A stretch of DNA of 47,409 nucleotides from assembly GCF_030398385.1 (NCBI RefSeq), contig NZ_JAOAOQ010000044.1, positions 1 through 47,409 of the forward strand. The letters run 5' to 3'. The position numbers were made by a program, and so were the translations under genes. Under the pieces are notes generated by a model. That model searched no databases. It saw only the letters and a program-made list of their open reading frames with translations, and was not told the DNA's origin. Source of the DNA: Aquibium sp. ELW1220. GTDB taxonomy: Bacteria; Pseudomonadota; Alphaproteobacteria; Rhizobiales; Rhizobiaceae. Shown here one piece after another: positions 16,701 through 23,606 of this stretch. Position 1 is the stretch's first letter. Every line of letters starts with the position of its first letter.

Positions 16701-17742
16701 GATCGAGGTCGACTAGGGTGTGTTGAATGTCTTCGCCCGACAGCGCCGCGAGCCACCCGAGAAGGCCCCGCAACTCAGTTCGAACGGCACCGGACGGCGC
16801 AATGATGGACAGCAGGCGGGTCAGCGAGAGCCGGTCGCCTGCGTCTTGAATGCGGCGGGCGATATACCGGGCGGCACAATACTCGGCCACGATCCTGTGC
16901 ACGGGCTCATGCCGGTCGTCGCTGTCGGCGGGTTTCAGGAGCCGGGTGTCGACTACGAAACGTCCGTCCTTGCCCGCAACGGACGGCAAAAACGGAAAGT
17001 CCTCGTCCTGAAGCGGCTCGATGGTGCTGACGCCAGCGGCGCCGGAGAGCAGCAGCTTCGCAAAGATTTCGTCTCCAACGGCCATGACGCGATCGCGTGG
17101 CGGCCGCCCCACAGTCGAGACCGCGTCATTCGCCTCGTGGGCAAGCCGTCTGGTCGCGTCGTCGAAGATGCCGGTCTTCGAGGTGAAAACGTGCCCGCCC
17201 TCGATAAAGGCCTCGCCGAGCAATTGCAGGAACTGCGGATTGCCGAGCAGGCCGCCTAGGTCCATCCGGCGCGCCTCCCGGAGGAACCCATCAAAGTCAA
17301 TTCCCGCGAAAGCCGCCTCGAAAAGCAGGCGCTGCTCATCCTCAGCGAAGGGTTGCAGCCGCACGGTAACGGGTGCAAGGCCGAAACAATCCTCGACATA
17401 GCGCGTCCGGCTGTGGTCCCACTCGCTTGACCTCCCGGCAAAGACAGTCACGTCACGCGAAAGGTCCGCTGCCTTCGCGACAATCGCATCGACTGCGACC
17501 GGGTCAGTCCGGGCCACCTCGTCCATGGCGTCGATGACAAGGCCCCGGCCGTTCGGCGCGCCTCTATGCCGGAAGATGCTGGCGCGAATGCTAGCTGTCT
17601 CGAGGATTCGCGCGAACTCGGCGAGGAGATCGGATTTTCCCGCACCTGGCTCCGCCAGGACAATGAAAACCGATCCCGTTTCGAGCAATGCTCGCTCGGA
17701 ATAGAGGCGGTCTTCGACGATGAGTGTCCGCAGGATATACAC
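13714..17742 (-). CDS. Large STAND/NACHT-like NTPase with C-terminal PD-(D/E)XK nuclease-like domain
   Basis: This is a 1342-residue protein. The N-terminus has a P-loop AEPGAGKS (30-37), a Walker B LVIDAMDE (68-75) with the double-acidic pattern of NACHT/STAND NTPases, and a sensor-like VTVFAGRSSEWD around Arg104, followed by RLQPFAEDEQRLLFEAAF and LLGNPQFLQLLGEAF as in that clade. Residues ~300-1180 are mostly helical, repeat-like sequence, a likely sensor region. The C-terminus has Glu1190, Asp1225, and Glu1242-Val-Lys1244 (VVEVKGQW), matching the PD-(D/E)XK nuclease core. The start is a GTG with no clear Shine-Dalgarno; the frame is closed by a TAG four codons upstream. A 14-base palindrome lies upstream (17814-17827). 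Its setting in a low-GC island suggests antiphage defence; the function is inferred. Confidence 0.85.
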   Translation of the reverse strand: MYILRTLIVEDRLYSERALLETGSVFIVLAEPGAGKSDLLAEFARILETASIRASIFRHRGAPNGRGLVIDAMDEVARTDPVAVDAIVAKAADLSRDVTVFAGRSSEWDHSRTRYVEDCFGLAPVTVRLQPFAEDEQRLLFEAAFAGIDFDGFLREARRMDLGGLLGNPQFLQLLGEAFIEGGHVFTSKTGIFDDATRRLAHEANDAVSTVGRPPRDRVMAVGDEIFAKLLLSGAAGVSTIEPLQDEDFPFLPSVAGKDGRFVVDTRLLKPADSDDRHEPVHRIVAEYCAARYIARRIQDAGDRLSLTRLLSIIAPSGAVRTELRGLLGWLAALSGEDIQHTLVDLDPYAVLANGDPARLTPRAKQHLLTRLAEISRNDPFFRRGDLWRRFNVGQFFNDDVREATSAILDPAAADATMRDLLLELVASSDAGAMFVPDLERIALFGPLGRGPRKSAFRTLVMADPDRAAAIVPSLVTEGTSVSLDLAAHAAMELGGERVSLQQLLALLRGAASLYPTKDEPRDRERERRYFIKTLITSLDVGTLRSALDELTSGLICTCSPRQRWHCRCRNGISKIVGNVLDRYFEIATGPHDPHRLWQWLSQLRFSDYHGGDNCNSVRYLKEDHGLRRAVQWLAVFSHETLYATQQAVSDLYISTTHAGIRLHAEDMTVVADKAIASGNHALWQVMLMPHNPHNTEQRASPIRTLQRSHARANPALMRVWALRERQSRLQREQQRRDMHFRRGRYQRREAQVHAENQTHFNAHREEIAAGLVGGWTRYFASMYLLEPEKLAHMDYGATPAEALRNCIPHLMVHSPSLRDLATGRGRATAQIFYAHCLVRFRDGSDLTALPPVVLKAAYTEAGSWPAFMDNDAEEKAFEEALEDAVFLDQAAVDQFIAAYIEPALVSTEETPTNVAWLKRKARFRGFLRTQPLDWLERYPLMPQHAMETLFEMAAEHGDRARLLALIDARFADPVADSGKNTQQDQSAARRHRFWALQCFFFETPSLSRAWSELRLDPAVVLDIQDRIGWFGAKENAYQLPLSPEAIFRILDTFVTAWPPVPLPNGFGTSSPPGERAFRFFTDVIWKIGSADLDRKLPVLDNMLGDSRFDVFRAQLLTLRAETLHALALRDFAAPSPAQIVAMLDRHQVATVEDLRALMVEELAALQGWLRGSETDPLDTFYEGGAHVDENTGRNRVVDRLYARMMALGLSVEIERHMADENRCDITVSATLPGIQRLLVVEVKGQWSSRLFTAASAQLAERYAIHPNAAGQGIYLVFWYGADVPVAGLRTTGISSARALREAILAEMPEQLQAAISVVVLDLSRAAATVAPAARGRQQVGS

Positions 17743-17813
17743 TTGGTCACGCTAGCAAATCAGATCCCGATTTGCGAGAAGAACCTGAATTTATAAACCG
17801 AACCAGTACCAAT

Positions 17814-17827
17814 TTTCCGTACGGAAA
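17814..17827. promoter_or_regulatory. Perfect 14-base palindrome upstream of the large NTPase gene
   Basis: TTTCCGTACGGAAA, about 70 bases before the NTPase GTG start and next to an AT-rich TTATAAA-like stretch on the minus strand, is a candidate operator or promoter element. No regulator is encoded nearby. The surrounding 17743-17971 region has no gene on either strand that I can support. Confidence 0.35.
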
Positions 17828-17971
17828 CTGCAGCTCGCTTAGGCCAGACCGAAGCAGAATCCATGGGAACCGTCTTTCAGTTTTGATTTTCGCATCATGG
17901 TTCTACGGGAAATATGCACAGTATTACGTCCGCGCAAACGGTCGACGTTCCCGTTCACTACCAGAACTTTC

Positions 17972-18907
17972 TCAGAGAAGTGTCCGCTGGGCAATCGCAA
18001 TCGTGCGACTCACAAGCGCGTAAAATTCGTAAAGCAAGTCGATTGGTCCGACTTCCGGGCCAATCATGAAGGTGAAGTTCAAGCCCACTTCGAATTCGAG
18101 CTGCTCTAAGCCGGGTGAGCCTCGATAGAACTCAACCGCCTGTCCCGGGATCATCTGGGTGGCCGTCGCATTGCCTGGAGACATGAGGCCCTGATCAAAT
18201 CCCATGGGAACCGAGCCAGCAGGACCGCCTCCGAAGCTCAGGGCTCCGTCGGCTCCCATGAAGACCATTGGCATTCCGGCCCGCATAGCCAAGCTCAAGC
18301 GACCAAGCACGACCGGCAGGATGTAATGATGGTCGTCGGTGTTCCGCACTTCCGAGAGGCGCCAGAAGAGCTCTCTCGCACCAGCGTATGGCTTTAGCCG
18401 ATCAATCAGCTTTACGGCCTTCTGGGAAAGGCCTTGGAGCCGCTTCGGCGCTTCGCGCCGGTACTTCTGTTCGCTTTCTGCAGACGGAAAGGCAGTTTGT
18501 CGGGTGACCGATTGGCCGTTCGCGCGCACCAGATCGGAGATCATGAGGTTCAGGGCAGACCTCATGTTGCTTAAGGCATCGCCAATTATCCCCTCGATGC
18601 TCGCTGGGAGCGGATGCTGCATGGTGATGGTGAATACAAGCTCCTTGGTCGAAGGATCGGTGGCCCACGCGAGCTGCCACCGGGCCGCCTCCAAGTAGGA
18701 CCCGATGGCCTGCTCCAGTTCGATGAGAAGCTGGCGCGCTCGGTCCAGTTTGCCAGCGGCATTCGGGAGAGGACCAGGAACAACGTTCCCAAACTTGCGG
18801 GGAGTGGCAGTCACTGGAGCGGGCATCGGTACCAGCTTTAGGACCTCGACACCATCGACGCGGTAGGATGTGCCGCTCGCATCGCGGTTCATCATGACGA
18901 TGGGCAA
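17972..18907 (-). CDS. Helical protein of unknown function with an RNxxxH string
   Basis: This 311-residue protein starts with TTG; a GAAGGGGAA Shine-Dalgarno sits about nine bases before it, which favours this start over the Met codons five and six positions further in. Residues ~52-200 are mostly helical (DRARQLLIELEQAIGSYLEAA, IIGDALSNMRSALNLMISDLV), and RLKPYAGARELFWRLSEVRNTDDHH ends in Arg188-Asn-x3-His193. This resembles a widespread uncharacterised family with an RSALxxL helix and a late DKHR-like motif, and the RNxxxH pattern is also that of HEPN RNases. It lies upstream of the NTPase gene on the same strand, separated by ~230 bases. Function unknown. Confidence 0.7.
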   Translation of the reverse strand: MPIVMMNRDASGTSYRVDGVEVLKLVPMPAPVTATPRKFGNVVPGPLPNAAGKLDRARQLLIELEQAIGSYLEAARWQLAWATDPSTKELVFTITMQHPLPASIEGIIGDALSNMRSALNLMISDLVRANGQSVTRQTAFPSAESEQKYRREAPKRLQGLSQKAVKLIDRLKPYAGARELFWRLSEVRNTDDHHYILPVVLGRLSLAMRAGMPMVFMGADGALSFGGGPAGSVPMGFDQGLMSPGNATATQMIPGQAVEFYRGSPGLEQLEFEVGLNFTFMIGPEVGPIDLLYEFYALVSRTIAIAQRTLL

Positions 18908-18999
18908 GTCGATGTTCCCCTTCTCTGATCATTAAGCACGTACATGGAAAATCTTAAGGCCACCCTGAGCACCCTTAGCAATTTTACGGGTGGATGCGG

Positions 19000-19305
19000 C
19001 TAATACTGGACTATCTTTCGGTATTCCACGATGCTGCCCTCGCGGACGATCCCGAGGCCCTCGTGACCGGCCAGCATACCGACGTGTCGGCTGCGGCAGA
19101 TCCACAACTCGTCACCGTCGACGGCATCCTGCATCATCTCCGCGATCGTCTCGTCGCACCGAGCGATCATTCTGTCCCGTGACCTGGGGAAATTCCGTCC
19201 GTGGCCGTCAACGAAATGGCGGATCACCACGTCCCGGTCCGCCTTCTCGATGGCAACGGGCTCCATTCCTCTCGCCATTTCGGCTTCAGTCGACCTTTCG
19301 CGCAT
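19000..19305 (-). CDS. Hypothetical protein (101 residues)
   Basis: No family is recognised. The ATG at 19305 is supported by a strong GGAGG Shine-Dalgarno about eight bases upstream. The protein is mixed and charged (MRERSTEAEMARGMEPVAIEK...) with a DELWICRSRHVGMLAGHEGLGIVREGSIVEY-like C-terminal half (two Cys), not the Arg/Pro pattern of antisense frames. No membrane segment or signal peptide is seen. It lies on the same strand as, and upstream of, the 311-residue protein gene; 18908-18999 between them shows no clear signal. Confidence 0.55.
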   Translation of the reverse strand: MRERSTEAEMARGMEPVAIEKADRDVVIRHFVDGHGRNFPRSRDRMIARCDETIAEMMQDAVDGDELWICRSRHVGMLAGHEGLGIVREGSIVEYRKIVQY

Positions 19306-19518
19306 CCCGCCACCTCCCCTTCGGCAGGGTGCACACAGGGTGGTCACATCCTGCCTAGTTCCCGTCGAGCGCGCGAGCAATCTCCGGGCGCAAGTTCACG
19401 GTATCCCCAAAAAGATTCAGAGGAGACATTCGCCTGGCGCGTGACCATAGGTGACAAAGATTGCGGATTCGAATTAACGTAATTCTTGTCGCCATTCGGG
19501 CGTATCTCGGAGGACAGA

Positions 19519-19896
19519 ATGAAACGGAGATTAGCATTTCTGCTTGTCGGAATCTCGTCATCGATCGGTGTGGCTCTGGCTCAGCAGCCCGCCGATATAG
19601 GCTTAAGACTTGATTGCCGCGAATGGTCTACCACTAGCGGCCCGGACAAGAATTTCGACTTATCCATCAAGATGCCCGCCAGTGCTATGGAAAGAGGCTA
19701 TGTCCGAACCGGCGGTGGATGTGCCGTAATTGGCTGGCACCCTGACCGCCCTATCCTGCTGGGCAACAGGCCAGAAGACGCTGATGGTTGGTTTTGCGCC
19801 GCGGGAGATCCTCCGGGTTACCCCGTCAATCTGACACTTCAATCGTGGGTTATCGGATGCAGGGTCGAAACTGGCCGTACTTCGAGCGCTGAATAA
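19519..19896 (+). CDS. Exported hypothetical protein (125 residues)
   Basis: The ATG at 19519, preceded by GGAGGACAG, gives a typical signal peptide (MKRRLAFLLVGISSSIGVALAQQ). The mature part of about 100 residues contains several cysteines (LDCREW, GGCAV, WFCAAGD, VIGCRVE), which could form disulfides in the periplasm. No family is recognised. It is the only plus-strand gene inside the island and has lower GC than the core genes. Confidence 0.6.
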   Translation: MKRRLAFLLVGISSSIGVALAQQPADIGLRLDCREWSTTSGPDKNFDLSIKMPASAMERGYVRTGGGCAVIGWHPDRPILLGNRPEDADGWFCAAGDPPGYPVNLTLQSWVIGCRVETGRTSSAE

Positions 19897-20062
19897 GGCG
19901 CTCTCAAATGTAATCACTCGGGGACGCCTGACCTGGCGCCCCCGCCCGTAACCTCTCGTAACGGCTCTGGTCTTTATCACCGCCACCAAATGAAGAACAT
20001 GCCGCCGATGCTGCTGCTTGGGGACGCCCTTATCGCGCTCGAAGCTTCGTAGCTCGACTGCC
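19897..20062. other. Gene-free stretch next to the truncated fic gene
   Basis: I see no gene, RNA or strong repeat between the exported protein gene and the break point of the fic fragment at about 20063. It presumably marks the junction where the distal part of fic was lost. Confidence 0.4.
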
Positions 20063-20260
20063 CGCCCTGTCATAGACGTCCTGGAACAGGTGTCGGTGGA
20101 TCGCCCGCAGGTGCGAGAGGCTGAAATCCCCTTCGGGCACGCCCTCGCGCTCCATCACGAACTCGCGCTCGAAGTACTCGAGTTCGCTGGCGTCGCGCAT
20201 GTTAAGCCGGTTTTTGAGGACGGTATGGTCAGGCGGATAGCAGTACACGCTATCGCTCAT
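20030..20260 (-). pseudogene. Truncated fic toxin gene (right copy)
   Basis: The first ~66 codons match the N-terminal region of Fic/DOC-family toxins: YCYPPDHTVLKNRLNMRDASELEYFEREFV, then FSLSHLRAIHRHLFQDVYDRAG. After that the frame runs into SRATKLRAR and a stop, where intact proteins continue with the W-A-G-x-x-R region and the HxFxxGNGR active-site motif. Lacking that motif it cannot AMPylate targets. It begins inside the stop of the antitoxin-like gene (ATGA, 20257-20260). Confidence 0.75.
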
Positions 20261-20564
20261 TCAGCGGCGTGGATCATCGCCGCCGACCGTGCGCGCTCCC
20301 TGATATGGGAGAGGTGCCTTTCGTGCGACCAGCCCTCGCGCTCGAACCTCGCCGTCTGCTCCGGGCTGGGCGGGCTGTCTTTGATCGCTTGCAGATGCGC
20401 GGCCCTCAGGCGGCGCTGCCTTGTTTGCACAAGCGCTTCGTCGGACGAGCCTTTTTCGTCTTTCGTCATCCTTCGATCATACCGGAAACGGCCCCGAATT
20501 GCCAGCTTCCAACAGCTTTTCCCGCTGACTCTCGCCGTTTCCGTCCGCCTCCATTTCATGATTC
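20218..20564. repeat. Island-flanking direct repeat, right copy
   Basis: This is the same-orientation partner of 13129-13481, ~347 bases, holding the antitoxin-like gene, its upstream region and the first fic codons. Beyond 20218 towards the island this copy keeps a further ~155 bases of fic that the left copy lacks, so the copies were truncated at different points. Confidence 0.85.
20257..20469 (-). CDS. Small antitoxin-like partner of Fic (right copy)
   Basis: This 70-residue protein (MTKDEKGSSDEALVQTRQRRLRAA at the start, ERARSAAMIHAAE at the end) is about 80 percent identical by eye to the left copy but lacks the extra MSE residues in the middle (TARFEREGW versus TAMSERFEREGW). It overlaps the fic start by four bases. 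The start at 20469 gives the same N-terminus as the paralogue; an upstream in-frame Met (20559) lies in the shared repeat and is less likely. Antitoxin function is inferred from the pairing with fic. Confidence 0.62.
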   Translation of the reverse strand: MTKDEKGSSDEALVQTRQRRLRAAHLQAIKDSPPSPEQTARFEREGWSHERHLSHIRERARSAAMIHAAE

Positions 20565-20835
20565 CCCGTCGAGGAAGGAGATTCGCGCCATGGGATCAGC
20601 GGTTAAATGCGGATGGACGATGGGGACATGACCGTTGGCATGATTTGATGTCAACCGGCGCCGAGGGCGGCGGCGGTCGCGACCTTGCGCCTGGGCGAGG
20701 GCGGTCCTGGACGGGCGCGCGTGCACTGGGCAGGCGCAATGCGTCTTGCTACCGGCCAGGACCAAACGCCGGCCGCCAGGCCGGATGGCTCTCTGCGGCC
20801 AATCCGTTCTTATCATTTCGGAAAATCGGGAAATC
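20565..20835. other. Gene-free stretch between the island and tRNA-Pro
   Basis: No credible gene is seen here; open frames are short and Arg/Gly-rich. It contains a short GGCCGCCAGGCCGG inverted repeat near 20767 but no recognisable attachment-site duplication of the adjacent tRNA. Confidence 0.4.
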
Positions 20836-20912
20836 TGGTCGGAGTGGCAGGATTCGAACCTGCGACCCCATCGTCCCGAACGATGTGCGCTACCAGGCTG
20901 CGCTACACTCCG
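20836..20912 (-). tRNA. tRNA-Pro (anticodon CGG)
   Basis: The 77-base sequence read on the minus strand begins CGGAGTGTAGCG, has a D arm with CCTGGTAGCGC, an anticodon stem CATCG/CGATG enclosing the loop TTCGGGA (anticodon CGG), the T-arm GGTTCGAATCC, an acceptor stem CGGAGTG/CACTCCG, discriminator A, and an encoded CCA. All four arms pair. The 3' end faces left, towards the 13-20 kb island. Confidence 0.97.
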
Positions 20913-21111
20913 TGACCAGTCGGGGGGGTCTATAGCGCCCGCCTGCCGATCCTGCAAGCGCGTCGTCTCATATTTTCGCGGTCCTGCGTGCTTCCGTTGC
21001 ACGCCTGGCCGGTTGCGGCTGATTGCAGCCGGCAAAGGGTGCGGCGAGGGGCGGGAAGCGGGGCGGCGGTGGCACGATGCCTGCCGCCGCTGCAAGGGAC
21101 CCAGGTGGGGT

Positions 21112-22575
21112 TCAGTAGGGGCTCTGGACGTCGCCGGTCTCGACGTAGACGGTCTTCAGCTGCGAATAATGATGCAGCGCGGCGAGCGAGTTCTCGCGGC
21201 CGATGCCCGACTGCTTGACGCCGCCGAAGGGGATTTCCGCCGGCGACAGATTGTAGTGGTTGATCCAGCAGGTGCCTGCCTGCAGGTCGGCGATGACGCG
21301 ATGGGCGCGCGGCAGGTCGCGCGTGAAGATGCCGGCCGAGAGCCCGAACTCGGTGTCGTTGGCGCGCTCGATCGCCTCCTCTTCCGACGAGAAGCCGAGC
21401 ACGCTCATCACCGGGCCGAAGATCTCCTCGCAGGCGATGCGCATGTCGTCGACGACGCCCGTAAAGACGGTCGGCTCGACGAAGAAGCCGCCTTCCAGCC
21501 CCTGCAGCCGTGGCACGCCGCCGCCGCAGGCAAGCGTCGCGCCCTCGGCCTTGCCGATCTCGATGTAGCCCATCACCTTCTCATGCTGCTGGGCGTTGAT
21601 CAGCGGCCCCATCTGGGTCTCCGGATCGAGCGGATCGCCGATGCGGATCGCCTTGGTGCGGGTCGTCAGCCGGTCGAGGAAGCGCTCGCGGATGCCGTCC
21701 TGCACGAAGACGCGGGTGCCGTTGGAACAGACCTGCCCGGTGGAATAGAAATTGGCGAGAAGCGCCCCGCCGACGGCGTTCTCGACGTCGGCATCGTCGA
21801 AGATGATCAGCGGCGACTTGCCGCCGAGTTCCATCGTGGCGTGCTTCATGTGCGAGCCGGCGAGCGCCAGCACCTTGCGGCCGGTGGGCACCGAGCCGGT
21901 CAGCGACACCTTGGCCACGACCGGATGCGAGGCGAGCGCGGCGCCGACGTCGCCGAAGCCCTGCACGACGTTGAAGAGCCCGTCGGGCAGGCCGGCCTCG
22001 GTGTAGATCTCGGCCAGCGCCAGCGCCGACAGCGGCGTGTTCTCGGACGGCTTGAAGACCATGGCATTGCCCATGGCGAGCGCCGGTCCCGACTTCCACG
22101 CTGCGCCCTGGATCGGATAGTTCCAGGCGCCGATGCCGACGCAGACGCCGAGCGCCTCGCGCCGCGTGTAGGCGAAGGGGCCGCCGAGATCGACATAGTC
22201 GCCGGTCACCGAAGCGACCGCGCCGCCGAAGAACTCCAGCGCGTCCGCGGCCGAGGCCGGGTCGGCCACCAGCGTCTCCTGGATCGCCTTGCCGGTGTCG
22301 AGCGTCTCCAGCCGCGCCAGCACCGCGTTGCGCTCGCGCAGCAGGTCTGAGGCGCGGCGCAGGATGCGGCCGCGCTCGACCGGCTTCAGCCGCGCCCAGG
22401 CGCCCTGTGCGGCACGCGCGGCCTCGACGGCGAGCTCCACGATGTTGGGCGTGGCGGCATGGACGCGCGCGATCACCTCGCCCGTCGCCGGGTAGATGAC
22501 GTCCATCGGCCGCCCGCCCTCGTCCTCGACGAAGCGGCCGTTGATGTAGTGCGAGGCTTTGGGCTGGGCGTTCAT
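21112..22575 (-). CDS. betB: Betaine aldehyde dehydrogenase
   Basis: This 487-residue NAD-dependent dehydrogenase oxidises betaine aldehyde to glycine betaine. Asn152 (WNYP), Glu249 (MELGGKSP) and the nucleophile Cys283 ([10 protein letters not shown]) form the ALDH active site; [13 protein letters not shown] at the start and [24 protein letters not shown] near the C-terminus are typical of BetB. The start at 22575 fits family length; a Met 12 codons upstream (22611) is unlikely. It is the last bet gene on the strand but is separated from betA by a toxin-antitoxin pair, so it may need its own promoter. Confidence 0.95.
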   Translation of the reverse strand: MNAQPKASHYINGRFVEDEGGRPMDVIYPATGEVIARVHAATPNIVELAVEAARAAQGAWARLKPVERGRILRRASDLLRERNAVLARLETLDTGKAIQETLVADPASAADALEFFGGAVASVTGDYVDLGGPFAYTRREALGVCVGIGAWNYPIQGAAWKSGPALAMGNAMVFKPSENTPLSALALAEIYTEAGLPDGLFNVVQGFGDVGAALASHPVVAKVSLTGSVPTGRKVLALAGSHMKHATMELGGKSPLIIFDDADVENAVGGALLANFYSTGQVCSNGTRVFVQDGIRERFLDRLTTRTKAIRIGDPLDPETQMGPLINAQQHEKVMGYIEIGKAEGATLACGGGVPRLQGLEGGFFVEPTVFTGVVDDMRIACEEIFGPVMSVLGFSSEEEAIERANDTEFGLSAGIFTRDLPRAHRVIADLQAGTCWINHYNLSPAEIPFGGVKQSGIGRENSLAALHHYSQLKTVYVETGDVQSPY

Positions 22576-22612
22576 TCCGGTTCTCCCTGGCGCGCGCGGC
22601 CGCGCGTTCAAC

Positions 22613-22759
22613 TCAGTTCTGTTCGACGGTCAGGCCGTTCTCGTTGATCTTGATCTCGACGCCAGACGGCTTCGATTCCTCGCGCAGGACATAGATGCCA
22701 AGGGCGATGACGGCCACGACCAGCGCGCCGATGACGAGATAGAGTGTGTTGTTTCGCAT
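22613..22759 (-). CDS. 48-residue single-span membrane protein
   Basis: A short gene reading [17 protein letters not shown] at the start, one hydrophobic helix (residues ~5-24, [19 protein letters not shown]), then a polar tail ending [16 protein letters not shown]. Similar tiny proteins (MRNNTLYxxIG... with a VEIxIxxxGxxxE tail) recur in Hyphomicrobiales genomes as uncharacterised membrane proteins. It lies 37 bases upstream of betB on the same strand. Function unknown; co-transcription with betB is likely. Confidence 0.75.
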   Translation of the reverse strand: MRNNTLYLVIGALVVAVIALGIYVLREESKPSGVEIKINENGLTVEQN

Positions 22760-22885
22760 TGCGGTCTCCGATCTGTTGAAGCCGCACTTATCCTGCCCGC
22801 GCTCGAACCGGAAGACGGCGCGGGACAGCGGACCGCCTGGCGCTCAGCGTCTGTGTCGTACGATATGGTTGCTTCCATTGCAGCA

Positions 22886-22907
22886 CCTGTACCGCATGTG
22901 GTACAGG
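22886..22907. promoter_or_regulatory. Operator-like palindrome before the HigB-type toxin gene
   Basis: This is a perfect inverted repeat with 8-base arms (CCTGTACC, GGTACAGG) and a 6-base spacer, ending seven bases before the toxin ATG. This position is typical of the autoregulatory operator bound by the XRE antitoxin in type II toxin-antitoxin operons. The binding role is inferred. Confidence 0.6.
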
Positions 22908-22914
22908 CTTCTTC

Positions 22915-23259
22915 ATGAAGCGGATCGTCGCCCGGTTCTTCAGGCAGGATTCTGGACGAGAGCCGGTGCGCGACTGGCTGCTCGACCTGGAGCCGGCCGA
23001 CCGGAAGATCATCGGCAAGGACATCGCGACGGTGGAGTATGGCTGGCCGCTCGGGATGCCAGTCTGCCGGGCTCTGCGTGATGGGGTGCATGAGACGCGA
23101 TCCACGATCCGGTCGGGAAAGGTCGAGGCGAGGGTCTATTTCCTGGTCGACGACGGCGTGATGGTCCTGCTTCACGCGGCCGCCGGCAAGGACCGGCAGA
23201 AGGACGACATCGAACGGGCGCTGGTCCGGGCAGCGAGCCACCATGGCCGCAACGCCTGA
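22915..23259 (+). CDS. HigB-type toxin (RelE superfamily, phage Gp49-like)
   Basis: This 114-residue protein of the phage-derived Gp49-like/HigB family of ribosome-dependent mRNA interferases has the features SGREPVRDWLLDLEPADRKIIGKDI, GWPLGMPVCRALRDGVHETRSTI, RVYFLVDDGVMVLLHAAAGKDRQKDDIERAL (the late K-D/E helix is typical). The gene is on the plus strand, opposite to the bet genes that surround it, and is followed by its antitoxin after 33 bases (toxin-first order, as in higBA). A palindrome overlaps its ribosome-binding region. Confidence 0.88.
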   Translation: MKRIVARFFRQDSGREPVRDWLLDLEPADRKIIGKDIATVEYGWPLGMPVCRALRDGVHETRSTIRSGKVEARVYFLVDDGVMVLLHAAAGKDRQKDDIERALVRAASHHGRNA

Positions 23260-23292
23260 GGGCCGCGCGTGAACGGAACGAGGAGCGACGGA

Positions 23293-23586
23293 ATGGTCAA
23301 TGCGCATGAGACGATCGGCAGCAGCCTCGAGGACCTGCTCGACGGCACGGGAGAGCGCGAGGAAGTCTATGAGGAGGCCATCAAGCGCGTCATCGCCTGG
23401 CAGCTGGAGGCGGCCCGCAAGGCGGCGGGCCTCTCCAAGTCCGACGTCGCCGGCAAGCTCGGCACGAGCCGCTCGCAGCTCGAACGGATACTCGACCCGA
23501 CCAACCCCGCCGTGTCGCTCGCCGTTCTGGACCGCGCGGCGCGCGCGGTCGGCAAGCGACTCAAGGTCGAGATCGTCGATCCCTGA
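23293..23586 (+). CDS. HigA-type antitoxin (XRE helix-turn-helix)
   Basis: This 97-residue protein has a helix-turn-helix in the middle (AARKAAGLSKSDVAGKLGTSRSQLERILDP) and a short C-terminal VGKRLKVEIVDP. It would bind the toxin and repress the operon. A GTG eight codons upstream (23269) is possible, but GAGGAG lies just before the ATG at 23293. It is convergent with betA, whose stop is only 20 bases away. Confidence 0.88.
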   Translation: MVNAHETIGSSLEDLLDGTGEREEVYEEAIKRVIAWQLEAARKAAGLSKSDVAGKLGTSRSQLERILDPTNPAVSLAVLDRAARAVGKRLKVEIVDP

Positions 23587-23606
23587 GGCGAGGGCGGCTG
23601 CGAGCC

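Noticed and set aside
20836-20912. tRNA-Pro as the integration site of the 13-20 kb island
   Set aside because: Its 3' end faces the island, but I found no second copy of the tRNA 3' end at the far border and no integrase gene. The flanking repeats are the fic/antitoxin copies instead.
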